Shown: positions 1 to 9,000 of the stretch, one piece after another
How positions within the stretch are numbered: the stretch's first letter is position 1
How the letters are laid out: each line of letters begins with the position of its first letter
Program-made: the position numbers and the translations under genes
The notes under the pieces: generated by a model
The model's input: the letters and a program-made list of their open reading frames with translations, nothing else
Databases searched by the model: none
What the model was told of the DNA's origin: nothing
Assembly: GCA_035353175.1 (NCBI GenBank)
Contig: DAOPZC010000043.1
Coordinates: 1 to 43,024 of the forward strand
Length of the DNA stretch: 43,024 bases
From: DAOPZC01 sp035353175
GTDB taxonomy: Bacteria > Verrucomicrobiota > Kiritimatiellia > RFP12 > UBA1067
Reading direction: 5' to 3'

Positions 1-1042
1 GGTCGAAGCACATGTCCTCGAAGAGCAGGTTGTCGCCGAAGCCCATGGCGACCTTCTCGGCCTTGACCACGAGGTCGCCGAGGCGCGGCCCCGCGGGAAT
101 CTGGATGCGCAACTCGTCTTCGCGCGTGTCGACCTGCTGGGCGGCGAGCTCCTCGTAGCGGCGCACGCGGGCCTGGTTCTTGGCGCGGCGGCCCGAGGGG
201 TTGGTGTGGACCCAGGCGAGTTCGTTCTCGATGAGGCGGCGGCGCGATTCGGCCTGCTTGGCCTCACGCATCATGGCGTCCTTCTTCTGCTGGAGCCAGG
301 CCTCATAGTTGCCCTTGTAGGGGTAGGTGCGGCCGTTGTCGAGCTCGAGAATCCACTCGGTGACGTTGCTGAGGAAGTAGCGGTCGTGGGTGACCACGAT
401 GAGCGTGCCCTTGAAGCCCTTGAGGTAGGTTTCCAGCCAGGCGACCGACTCGGCGTCGAGGTGGTTCGTCGGCTCGTCGAGCAGCAGCACGTCGGGGTTG
501 GAGATCAGGATGCGGCACATGGCCACGCGGCGGCGCTCGCCGCCGGAGAGCGGGGCGACCGACGCATCGGACGGCGGCAGGCGCAGCGCTTCCATGGCCA
601 TTTCGATGTGATGGTCGAGGCTCCAGAGGTCGTTGTTGTCGATGGTGTCCTGGAGGCGGCCCAGCTCGTCGTTCAGTTTCTCGGACTCCTCGTCGCTGAG
701 GTCGCCGCCGAGCAGGTCGCAGATCTCGTCATAGCGGGCGAGAATGGCCTTGGAGCCGGCCACGCCCTCCTCCACGCACTGCATGACGGTCTTGGTGTTG
801 TCCAGCTCGGGCTCTTGCGAGAGGTAGCCGATGCGGGTGCCCTTGGCGATCTGGCATTCGCCCATGAACTCGGTGTCGAGCCCGGCGAGAATCTTGAGCA
901 GCGAGGATTTTCCGGAGCCGTTGGCGCCGATCACGCCGATGTGCGCGCCGTGGAAAAAGGAAAGGTTCACATCCTCGAGGATGGTTTTTTTCTCGTGCTG
1001 TTTGGTGACACTGATCAGATTGAACGCGTATTCGCCGGCCAT
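1..1042 (-). CDS. ettA: EttA-type ABC-F translational ATPase, C-terminus beyond window
   Basis: The first 347 residues of an ABC-F protein are visible; the family is about 555 residues, so the second ATPase domain is mostly outside the window. ABC-F EttA proteins are soluble. They bind the ribosomal E site and gate entry into elongation according to ATP/ADP level. Visible motifs are Walker A GANGSGKS at residues 39-46, signature LSGGERRRV from 165, Walker B VLLLDEPTNHLD at about 185-196 and the switch His in VVTHDRY near 219. The acidic arm insertion (about 107-145) and the Arg/Lys-rich linker (about 255-300) fit EttA rather than Uup or an antibiotic-resistance ABC-F. The start MAGEYAFNLI has a GAAGGG ribosome-binding site just upstream. 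EttA is assigned by motif pattern, with high confidence. Confidence 0.94.
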   Translation of the reverse strand, partial: MAGEYAFNLISVTKQHEKKTILEDVNLSFFHGAHIGVIGANGSGKSSLLKILAGLDTEFMGECQIAKGTRIGYLSQEPELDNTKTVMQCVEEGVAGSKAILARYDEICDLLGGDLSDEESEKLNDELGRLQDTIDNNDLWSLDHHIEMAMEALRLPPSDASVAPLSGGERRRVAMCRILISNPDVLLLDEPTNHLDAESVAWLETYLKGFKGTLIVVTHDRYFLSNVTEWILELDNGRTYPYKGNYEAWLQQKKDAMMREAKQAESRRRLIENELAWVHTNPSGRRAKNQARVRRYEELAAQQVDTREDELRIQIPAGPRLGDLVVKAEKVAMGFGDNLLFEDMCFD

Positions 1043-1062
1043 GGGTGCCCTTCGGGAAGGAG

Positions 1063-1090
1063 GAGTTGGGAGTGAGAAGTTGGGAGTTGA
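1063..1090. repeat. Short heptameric direct repeat upstream of ettA
   Basis: Four consecutive 7-bp units (GAGTTGG, GAGTGAG, AAGTTGG, GAGTTGA) lie between the starts of ettA and the end of alr. The 10-mer AGTTGGGAGT occurs twice, 14 bp apart. The tract would fall in the 5' leader of ettA on the minus strand. Its function is unknown. Confidence 0.6.
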
Positions 1091-1197
1091 AGAGGACGCT
1101 ATATGGGATAAACGGCCCAAAAGAATACCAGCGGCGGGCCGGAAAGTCTAGAGGAGCTGTCGGGCGTTGGGCATTTGCATTTTGCGGTGTTCACACG

Positions 1198-2316
1198 TCA
1201 CACGTAGCGGCGCTCGACGCGGTTGCCGAACGAGCAGATGATCTCGTAGGGATGTGTGTTCTTGAGCGCGGCCCAATCTTCGACCGTGAGGGCGTGGATG
1301 CCCTCGCCGCCGAGGCAGACCACCTCGTCGCCGACGTTGGCACCGGGCACGCTTTCGAGTGAGACGGTGGTGTAGTCCATCGAGAGGCGGCCGAGCACGG
1401 GGCAGGGGATGCCATGGATCAGCAGGTAGCCGCGGTTCGAGAGCGCGAGCGGCAGGCCGTCCGCATAGCCGGCGGAGACGGTGCCGACCAAGGTCGGGGT
1501 GTGGAGCCGGTAGGTGTGGCCGTAGCCGATGCCGGTGCCTGCCGGAAGCGTCCGGATGGCGGTCAGGCGCGTCTTGAGCGTCAGCACGGGCTTCACGCGC
1601 AGGGTGCGCTTGCCGGCGGTGTCGAACGAGCCGTGCAGGTTGATGCCGGTGCGGACCACGTTGAAAGGCGCGCGGCAGGCGCGGGGAAAATTGTTGATGG
1701 CGTCGCTGTTGGCGATGTGGCGTTTGGCGAAGGTGATGCCGTCGCGGGCGACGTCGTCGAGGATCGTGCAGAAGAGGTCCATCTGGCGGTTGGTCAGCTC
1801 CGAGCCCGTCTCGTAGGCGTAGGGGAAATGCGAGAAGATGCCTTCGCAATACAGTCCGGGCAGATTCCACGTCTCGCGGATGACGGCGGGCGCTTCGCTG
1901 GCGAGGATGCCGAGGCGGCCCATGCCGGTGTCGAGCTTGAAGTGGACGGTGGCGGTTTTGCCGAGGCGCATCGCCGCCTCGCTGATGAGGCGGGCCGTGG
2001 CCAAGTCGGTGACGGGCAGGGTGACGCCTGCGGCGATCATGGGGTCGATCTCTTCCGGCAGGATACTGCTGAGGATCTGCACCGGCTTGCCGAGGGGCAG
2101 GAGTTGGAGCGCCTCATAGGGCTCGGCCACGCCGAAGCCGGAAGCACCGGCTTTGGCCAGCGCCCGGGCGATCGGAAGGACTCCGAGCCCGTAGGCGTTG
2201 GCTTTCAGAACGGTGAGAACATTCGCGGGCGCGACGGCGTCGGCGATCTTGCGGTAATTCTGGGTCAGGGTGTCAAGGCTGATCTCCAGCCAGACTCTAC
2301 GCGGGATAGTATTCAT
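1198..2316 (-). CDS. alr: Alanine racemase
   Basis: A 372-residue PLP-dependent fold-type III racemase that converts L-Ala to D-Ala in the cytoplasm for peptidoglycan synthesis. The PLP-binding motif VLKANAYGLG places the Schiff-base Lys at residue 38. The C-terminal half has GTGIGYGHTYRLHTP, which carries the catalytic Tyr, and then AGYADGLP and GRLSMDY as in Alr. The length is normal (about 360-375). The open frame extends upstream to 2439, but the start MNTIPRRVW is preferred because an AGGAT ribosome-binding site sits about 8 nt before it and homology begins there. The gene is divergent from the helicase at 2517 and has a candidate promoter at 2372-2400. The D,D-carboxypeptidase at 21885 acts in the same wall pathway but is not linked. 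Confidence 0.96.
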   Translation of the reverse strand: MNTIPRRVWLEISLDTLTQNYRKIADAVAPANVLTVLKANAYGLGVLPIARALAKAGASGFGVAEPYEALQLLPLGKPVQILSSILPEEIDPMIAAGVTLPVTDLATARLISEAAMRLGKTATVHFKLDTGMGRLGILASEAPAVIRETWNLPGLYCEGIFSHFPYAYETGSELTNRQMDLFCTILDDVARDGITFAKRHIANSDAINNFPRACRAPFNVVRTGINLHGSFDTAGKRTLRVKPVLTLKTRLTAIRTLPAGTGIGYGHTYRLHTPTLVGTVSAGYADGLPLALSNRGYLLIHGIPCPVLGRLSMDYTTVSLESVPGANVGDEVVCLGGEGIHALTVEDWAALKNTHPYEIICSFGNRVERRYV

Positions 2317-2371
2317 GTCCACATCCTGTTGCCGTTGCGGCGAACAGTAAAGAATATCGGAAACACGCCTA

Positions 2372-2400
2372 ACGATAGCAAAGCGGGGCATGCGATTCAA
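2372..2400 (-). promoter_or_regulatory. Candidate sigma-70 promoter for alr
   Basis: On the minus strand TTGAAT (2400-2395) and TATCGT (2377-2372) are separated by 17 bp, each matching consensus at 4 of 6 positions. The predicted transcription start is about 50 nt before the chosen alr ATG. The call rests on pattern alone. Confidence 0.4.
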
Positions 2401-2516
2401 GGTGGAGTTAGACAATGAACCGAATCGCACCCGGCGCATTCCGTTCGTGCAGAAGCGCCGTCAACATGGCATACTAGGGCACTTGAAACGATGACCATCA
2501 GCCTTGAGAATTTCTT

Positions 2517-3647
2517 ATGACATTTTCCGATATTCACGTGCGGCCCGATTTGATTGCGGCATTGGCGAAACAGAAGATCACCGAACCGACGCCGATCCAA
2601 GCCGTGGCGTATCCCGTGCTGTTGGAGGGCAAGGACGCCTATCTGAATGCGGAAACCGGAACCGGCAAGACCCTGGCTTACCTGCTGCCGCTCTTCTGCC
2701 GCATCGATCCCAAGCTGGCGGCGACGCAGCTCATGATCGTGGCCCCCACCCACGAGTTGGCCCTGCAGATCCAGAAGCAGTGCTGCGACCTGGCGGTGAA
2801 CGCGGGTTTTCCGGCCCAGACGCTGTTGCTGATCGGCGGGACACTGATTGACCGGCAGATCGAAAAATTAAAGAAGAAGCCGCACGTGGTGGTCGGTTCG
2901 CCCGGACGCATCCGCGAGTTGATCCAGCTCGGCAAGCTCAAGGCCCACCAGGTGAAGAGCCTGGTGGTCGATGAGGCGGACCGCCTGCTGGTGGAGGAGA
3001 GTTTGCCCGCGTTCCGGGAGCTGCTTCACGTTCTGCCGCGCGACCGCCAGCTGGTGTTCGTGTCCGCCACGCAGCAGCCGGAGAGCGCCGCCATCGTGGC
3101 GGCACTCTCGCCCGGTCTGGTCATGCTGCAAACTGCGGCCACGCCGATGAATCCGAACATCGAGCACCTCGGTCTTGTCTGCGAGGAACGCGACAAGCCG
3201 GACCTGTTGCGCAGCCTGCTGCACGCGCTGCAGCCCGAACGCGCGATCGTGTTTGTGCACCGCACGGAGACGGCGGAGATCGTGGCCGCCAAACTGGCCT
3301 ATCACCATATCGCCGTCGCTCAGCTGCACGGCGCGTTCGACAAGTCCGACCGCAAACAGGCGATGGAGGACTTCCGCAGCGGGCGCGCGGCGGTGATGAT
3401 CGCGTCGGACGTCGCGGCGCGCGGGCTCGACATTCCGGGGGTCACGCACATCTTCAACCTCGATGCGCCTACGCTCAGCAAGGCCTATCTGCATCGCGTG
3501 GGCCGCACGGCCCGGGCGGGAACGTCGGGGGTGGCCGTCACGCTGTTCGCAGAAGCCGAGACGTCTCTGGCGCGGCGCTACGAAGAGGAGCTGGGCATCG
3601 TCGTCCAGCGCGTCCGCCTGCGCGAGGGCCGGCTGCTGAAAGGGTGA
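2517..3647 (+). CDS. DEAD-box ATP-dependent RNA helicase
   Basis: A 376-residue superfamily 2 RNA helicase core with almost no tails. Motifs occur in order: Q motif (EPTPIQ, 23-28), motif I AETGTGKT (45-52), Ia APTHELALQ (76-84), Ib GSPGR (127-131), II DEAD (152-155), III SAT (183-185), then the second RecA domain with ASDVAARGLDIPGV and HRVGRTARAG. Such proteins unwind short RNA duplexes in ribosome assembly or RNA decay. The absence of a C-terminal RNA-binding extension means it cannot be assigned to CsdA, RhlE, SrmB or CshA. The start follows a weak TTGAGAA ribosome-binding site. The next gene starts 15 nt after the stop, so the two may be cotranscribed although functionally unrelated. Confidence 0.95.
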   Translation: MTFSDIHVRPDLIAALAKQKITEPTPIQAVAYPVLLEGKDAYLNAETGTGKTLAYLLPLFCRIDPKLAATQLMIVAPTHELALQIQKQCCDLAVNAGFPAQTLLLIGGTLIDRQIEKLKKKPHVVVGSPGRIRELIQLGKLKAHQVKSLVVDEADRLLVEESLPAFRELLHVLPRDRQLVFVSATQQPESAAIVAALSPGLVMLQTAATPMNPNIEHLGLVCEERDKPDLLRSLLHALQPERAIVFVHRTETAEIVAAKLAYHHIAVAQLHGAFDKSDRKQAMEDFRSGRAAVMIASDVAARGLDIPGVTHIFNLDAPTLSKAYLHRVGRTARAGTSGVAVTLFAEAETSLARRYEEELGIVVQRVRLREGRLLKG

Positions 3648-3662
3648 GAAAGGAAAAAGGCC

Positions 3663-4859
3663 ATGCAGATTCAAACGCGCTCCCTGCCCGTCTTGATCCC
3701 GCTCCTGTGGGCTGGCGTATCGGTTGCGCAGGACGGGCTGCCCACCGCGGCCACCCGGCGCGTCGATACGGTCAACACGGTGCTGGGGACGCAGACGATC
3801 GGCATCAAGTACACGTTTACCGATCAGACGGGGCTGGTGGAAACGGCCGAGCGGATCCGCGAGATGGGCTCCACCCTTCTGAAGTTCAGCTTGGGACGGC
3901 GCATGACGGAAACGTACGGTCTGCCCCCGCGTGAGGACATCCGCTCGCTCACGGAGCTCGCGAGCAAAGAGCCGTCGGTCAAAAAGGTGCTGGATATGCC
4001 TTTTGCCTTCTACCACATGTGGGTGTATCCGTTTGCCAACAGCGACTCGTCGTGGAAAGACGGGCTTTCGGAAAAAGAGCGGAAGGAGACGTACGATGAA
4101 GTGCGCGCGCTGGCCGCCTATCTCCTGCGGACTTACCGCGGCACGGGGAAGACGTTCTTCTTCGGCCATTGGGAGGGCGACTGGTGCCTCCATCCCGACT
4201 ACGACCGGAAACGCGACCCCGCGCCTGAAGCCATCCAGGGCATGATCGACTGGCTGAACGTGCGTCAGGCGGCGATCGAGGACGCGAAGCGCGAGGCGCA
4301 GGCGGAGGACGTCAACGTGTATCAGTACACCGAAGCCAACCTGGTCCAGAAGGGCCTGCAGGGCGGCGCCTGCCTGGTCAGCCGCGTCCTGCCGTTCACA
4401 AAGGTCGATTACGTCTCCTATTCCTGCTACGACACGATCAATCCGCACAAAGGCGATACGCGGAAAGCCCTGCAGGAGGCCCTCGACTACATCGAATCGA
4501 AGTTGCCGCCCAAGCCGGAGATCCGGGGCAAGCGCGTGTTCATCGGGGAGTACGGGTTTCCGCTCGAAATGACGAAAACGCAAGAGGTCCAAGACCTTTA
4601 TTCGCGGGATGTCTGCCGGGCGGCTCTGGAGTGGGGGTGCCCGTTCGCGCTGTACTGGGAGCTGTACTGCAACGAAAAAAAGGACGGCAAGCACCGCGGC
4701 TTCTGGCTCATCGACGACAAGAATCAGAAACAGAGGTTCTACTATACGCTGCAGAGGTATTACGAAAACATGGGGCGGTTCGTCGAGGCCTTCAAGAAAG
4801 AGCACGGCCGCGTGCCGACGGATGCGGAGATCCGGAAAAAGGCGCTCGAGATTCTCTGA
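3663..4859 (+). CDS. Secreted glycoside hydrolase-like TIM-barrel protein
   Basis: 398 residues with a short N-terminal signal peptide likely cleaved after about residue 22 (VAQ). The rest is a single domain rich in alternating strand and helix patterns. Trp/Tyr-rich motifs resemble clan A glycosidases: GHWEGDWC at 169-175 places a candidate acid/base Glu at 171, and FIGEYGFP at 293-300 places a candidate nucleophile Glu at 296. The segment PFALYWELYCNE (about 327-338) is typical of the last barrel strand. I do not recognise a numbered GH family, so substrate is unknown and the catalytic assignment is inference. The start has an AGAAAGG ribosome-binding site. It follows the helicase closely and is followed 26 nt later by a small unrelated gene. 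Confidence 0.6.
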   Translation: MQIQTRSLPVLIPLLWAGVSVAQDGLPTAATRRVDTVNTVLGTQTIGIKYTFTDQTGLVETAERIREMGSTLLKFSLGRRMTETYGLPPREDIRSLTELASKEPSVKKVLDMPFAFYHMWVYPFANSDSSWKDGLSEKERKETYDEVRALAAYLLRTYRGTGKTFFFGHWEGDWCLHPDYDRKRDPAPEAIQGMIDWLNVRQAAIEDAKREAQAEDVNVYQYTEANLVQKGLQGGACLVSRVLPFTKVDYVSYSCYDTINPHKGDTRKALQEALDYIESKLPPKPEIRGKRVFIGEYGFPLEMTKTQEVQDLYSRDVCRAALEWGCPFALYWELYCNEKKDGKHRGFWLIDDKNQKQRFYYTLQRYYENMGRFVEAFKKEHGRVPTDAEIRKKALEIL

Positions 4860-4885
4860 CGCTGCATCCGCAGAGGGCTTGCCGC

Positions 4886-5215
4886 ATGAAACGATTCGTG
4901 GGAGAAGCGCTGAAACCGGTCGCCGAGACGTTCGACACCGGGCGGATGGCGGCGGGCGGGCCGGGTCTGCCGCGCGAATTCGTCTGGCGCGGGCAGCCGG
5001 TGCGAATCAGCCGGGTGCTCGACGCGTGGCGCGAGACCGCGCCGTGCCGCCACGGCAGCGGCGAGCGCTACGTGAGCAAGCACTGGTTCGAGATCCAGAC
5101 CGAGGCCGGTGCGACGATGAAGCTCTATTTCGAGCGCCGCGCCCGCGGCCGCGCGCTTTCCGCGCGCTGGTGGCTGTTCAGCGTGGAGACATCGGGCGCG
5201 GGCCCGTCAGATTGA
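4886..5215 (+). CDS. Small DUF6504-like cytoplasmic protein
   Basis: A 109-residue protein with no signal peptide or membrane segment. The central part, from FVWRGQPVRISRVLDAW to the motif MKLYFERRA, has the layout I associate with DUF6504: a Trp/Arg-rich strand pair, 'W' in the conserved helix and an acidic-to-basic tail giving a YxVR-type beta barrel. The family has no established function. The start MKRFVGEAL is chosen because upstream in-frame codons overlap the preceding gene. AGAGGGC lies about 8 nt before it. The family name is tentative. Confidence 0.55.
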   Translation: MKRFVGEALKPVAETFDTGRMAAGGPGLPREFVWRGQPVRISRVLDAWRETAPCRHGSGERYVSKHWFEIQTEAGATMKLYFERRARGRALSARWWLFSVETSGAGPSD

Positions 5216-5258
5216 AGCGGCGAAGGAAGCTCGATCCGCGCCGCCTCCGAGGCGGCCC

Positions 5259-5957
5259 TCAACGTGCCGTGTCGCCCGAAAACAGGCAGGCGCCCCAGAA
5301 GGTCAACTGGTAGCCGAACAGCTCCAGCCCTTCCTGCATCGAATTCTTGAGCAGGGCCGCCACATCGTGGGCAAAAACGTGGCGCCAGATCAGATTGCCG
5401 CTGCAGAGCGTCCGGCTGAGGACCAATACGACGATCAAGCCGAAGGTGACGAAAAGCTGTGATCTTTGTCCGAGGAAACGGTACAGGGGCTGCATGACCG
5501 GAGACTTGGAGGAGATCATATAACCCACCGCGATGACGATCGTGGCGACGACCAGCCAGACCCAGAATCCCCGATAGAACAGCGCGTCGAAGGCGCAGTC
5601 CAGTTCACGGATGAAGACGCAGACAAAAAAGCCGCTCATCAGGGTCAAGAGCCCCCGGCTCGCGGGCCGGCGGCGGGCCTTGATACCCAGAATCACCGCT
5701 GTCGCAAGAATCAGGGCCTCCTGGCTCAGTTCCGTCAATGAAAGTTCCGAGACGCCGTTTTTGAACACCAGGAGATCGAGCGCGAGAAACGCGGGCACGA
5801 CCAGCGCGGCGGCCGAAAGGGCCAGGAAATCTCTCGCCGCGGCGCGTATTTCCTTGGCGAAGCAGAGCGGCCGGGCAAGTGCCGCCAGGCGGTCAGAGAC
5901 CCCGTGCCCGAAGTCGGGCTTCGCCCATTGGCCGAGAACCTTATTCACGATTTGCAT
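5259..5957 (-). CDS. Multi-pass inner-membrane protein of unknown function
   Basis: 232 residues with five or six hydrophobic helices at about 45-65, 76-93, 103-118, 131-148, 168-182 and possibly 208-226. A helix-associated acidic pair (IRELD at 116-120) and a late QEGLEL (208-213) are the most distinctive polar motifs within membrane-proximal regions. An upstream in-frame extension to 6395 is rejected because it is Pro/Arg/Ser-rich shadow coding that overlaps the neighbouring gene. The start MQIVNKVLG has only a weak CAGG upstream. I do not recognise a family. It is the last gene of a minus-strand pair with the 1273-residue secreted protein, 133 bp apart. Confidence 0.7.
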   Translation of the reverse strand: MQIVNKVLGQWAKPDFGHGVSDRLAALARPLCFAKEIRAAARDFLALSAAALVVPAFLALDLLVFKNGVSELSLTELSQEALILATAVILGIKARRRPASRGLLTLMSGFFVCVFIRELDCAFDALFYRGFWVWLVVATIVIAVGYMISSKSPVMQPLYRFLGQRSQLFVTFGLIVVLVLSRTLCSGNLIWRHVFAHDVAALLKNSMQEGLELFGYQLTFWGACLFSGDTAR

Positions 5958-6090
5958 GCGCCTGAAAATACCATACGCGCGGAAGGCAATCAAACAAACA
6001 TTACAGTCTTGTAATGGTTCGGGGCGGAGCCTCGATGCGCATCGGACAGGCCGAGCGCAAACGGGGGGGGCGGCAACGCAGAAACGCAAC

Positions 6091-9000
6091 TCAAAACCAG
6101 GAAAACACGCGCCGCCAGCCGGCGGCGGGGGTGAGGGTGGCGTGATAGAGGTAGCGGGTGCCGGCGGGCGGCAGCGGCTCGGGCGGGTGGGTGTACTGGT
6201 GGAGCGTGGCGGCGATGGCGACGGAGGTTGCGACCTCGGGGTTGGGGTTGAAGCCGCCGACGCGCCAGAGGGTGCCCCAGCCGTCGAGGCGGTAGCCGCC
6301 GATAAAACCGTTTTCGATGCCGGCGACGAGCACGGTCGCGGGCGCGGCGGTGGTCGACGGCGTGCCGCGGTTGACGGAGCTGGCGTTCTGCGCAATCTGG
6401 CTGGCGAGCGCCTCTCCCAGCCACGCCTTGCCGGTTTCGGTCACGGTCAGCGGCTCGGCGGGCAGGTCGACATCGCCGCCGCCGATGGGCAGCCGGAGGT
6501 GGTCGAGCCCGGCGTTGGCCACCAGCTCGGTCTTCCACTTGTCACCTTCGCGGAACGCGGCGCGATGGAAGGAATAGGCCGCGGTTTCCCACCACGTGCC
6601 GCCGTTGTTGACGTAGCCACGCACGGCGTCGAGCGTTTCGCGCCAGCGTCCGGGGCCGGGCGCCGGGAAGATCTCGCCGTACGGGTTAATGATCGCGAAG
6701 AACTGTGAGGGGCCGGCGGCGAGGGCCGAGGCGAGCGCCTCGCAGGTCGAAACCGTTTTGACGGTGAGCCCGTGCTGTTTCGCCAGCGCGGAAGCCTCGA
6801 AGGCGGCGCGCCACGCGGCAGGCGTGACGGAGGTCAGCGCGGGTGCGAGGCCGGGGCCGAGGTCGAGCACGCCGATGGCGGGCTTGTCGCCGGGCCAGTC
6901 GCGCGGGGCGACGGCGGCACGGTCGGCCGGGATCGCAATGCGCGCGATGCTGCCGCGCTGGGGAAGGGTGAGTGTCAGGAGGTCGGAGGTCGGAGGTCGG
7001 AGGTCGGAGGTCGGAAGTCGGAGGTCGGAAGTCGGAGCATCTTCGAGGGCGACTCGAGCGGGCCCGGAGAACGGGACCGGAACGGAGACCTTGGCCTGCG
7101 ACGGCGCGTAGATCCAGAGGTCGGTTTTGCCCTTGCGGTTTTCGGTGACGTAGCCGTTGCCTTCGGGGGTGAGTCCGGCGGTCATGCCGGGGGCTTCGGC
7201 GCGGAAGCCGTAGGGCGGGAGGCGGGTGCCGCCGACGGTGCGGGGGATGTCGCCGAGGTTGCAGGCGAGATTCACGTCGCCGTAGGTCGCGCGGATGATG
7301 CCGTCGTCGGACTCGCGGCGCGGGTCCCCGGCGGTCGCGAAGAGCGGGGCGCGGTCGTGCGTGAAATCGCGCAACGGCGTGCCGAGGTGGCGGGCGCAGA
7401 CCGATTTTTGGAGGCGGTCGAGCCAGGCGAGCCACTCGCGCGGTGCATCCTGTGTGGCGAGGGCTGAGGCCGTGGCGCGGTAGCTGAGGCTGTAGCCGAG
7501 GGCGAGGGTCCACGAGAGGACGCGGTCGTTGGTGACGAACTGGCCGAGGTCGTGGTGCATGAAGATGGCCTTGTCGTGCATGACGGCGAGGGCGAGCGGA
7601 AAGATCTCCCAGGTGTCCGGCGGGACAGTGGTCTTGAAAAGGCGCACCCACTGCGGGCGGTGTTCGGTGGGCACGATGCCCCAGCTCAGGCCGCAGAGCA
7701 GGGCCTGGTAGTCGGCGACGCGGTCCCAGCCGTTCTCGGTGCCGAGGGGCACGACGCGGCTGTCCTCGTCGTTCATGGCGATCATGCCCTCGCTGTAGGC
7801 GGTGGGCGTGGGCGAGGCGGGGTTGCTGTCATATTGCCAGCCGCGGGCGCCGCACTGGTCCTGAAACAAGACGTCCACGGGGTAGTCTTTCGTGAACTGG
7901 CGGACGGTGGTCCGGTTGGCGGCCTGCACGGCGGGGTGCCAGAGGGTGATGGTCCAGCCGTCGTTGTCGGAATAGCGCTCGTAGTGCGGCTTGCCGTCGA
8001 GCCCTTTGAGCAGCGGCCCGTCGCCGTCGCGCTCGAAGGTCGGCCCCTTGGGGTGGTCGCACCACCAGGTCGGGTTGGTGTAGGGGCTGACGAGGTGGCC
8101 GAGGCTGTGGGCGCGGTCGAAGAAGGCTTTCAGCTCCTCGGGCGTGCCAAATTTCGCGTTCGGCGGCAGGTGGTCGGGGTATTCCTTGTCGAAGCCGCCC
8201 TTGAGGTAGTCCGAGAAGTGGACGAGGGTCGGGACAGGGAGCTTGTCGAGGACCGCGCACTTTTCGCGGGCGGGGCCGCCGAGGAAGAGCAGGACCGACT
8301 GCTTGAGGCGGGCGAGGGTGTCGGGCTTGACCTTGTGGGCCAGCGGGCGGGTGAGGCCGTTGGCGGCGGTGTAGCGGGCGAGGTCTTCGTAGACGGGCGT
8401 GCCGAGGGTCAGTCGCACGGCCGGGGCGCGCCAGGTCTCGCCGGGCTTGACGCAGGTGCTGAAGGCGTGGTCGCAGTAACCGCCCTGTTCGTCGCCGCCG
8501 CAGCCGAGGCTGCCGGGCACGAAGATTTCGGCCGGGGCTTTCGCGGCGTCCCAGGGCTGCTTGACGGTGCGGGGCTGGACGCGGTAAAGCGCGGCGTTGC
8601 CGGCGCTCGACTCCAGGTGCATGAAGTCGGAGAAGGCGACCGGGTAGGAGAGGCTATAGGACAGGTAGCGGTGCGGGCGGAGCGTCTGGTAGAACGAGTA
8701 GCCGCCGACTTCGAACCAGTGGCCGCCGGCCTTGACGAAGCCGCGGATCGTTTCGAGCACGGCAGGCAGCCCGTCGTCGCTGGCGGCGGGGATAGCCTCG
8801 CCGTAGGGGTTGAGAATGCAGAGGCAATCGGGGCTGCGCGCGGCTTCGAGCAGGGCCTGGGGCGAGGCGAGTTCGACGAACGTCACGCGGCCGCGCGAGC
8901 GGGCTGCGACGGCCGCCAGCCGGCCGCGCCAGTCGGCGACGGCGGCGTGGGCCCAGTGGCCGCGTTCGGGGCCGCTGGTCAAGGAGACGAGGGCGATCCG

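Noticed and set aside
2868..4805. A 645-codon frame on the minus strand opposite the helicase and the TIM-barrel-like gene
   Set aside because: It runs across two well-supported plus-strand genes and their gap and shows no domain.
6978..7036. CRISPR array
   Set aside because: Units are 7 bp, contiguous and without spacers; no cas genes are in the window.
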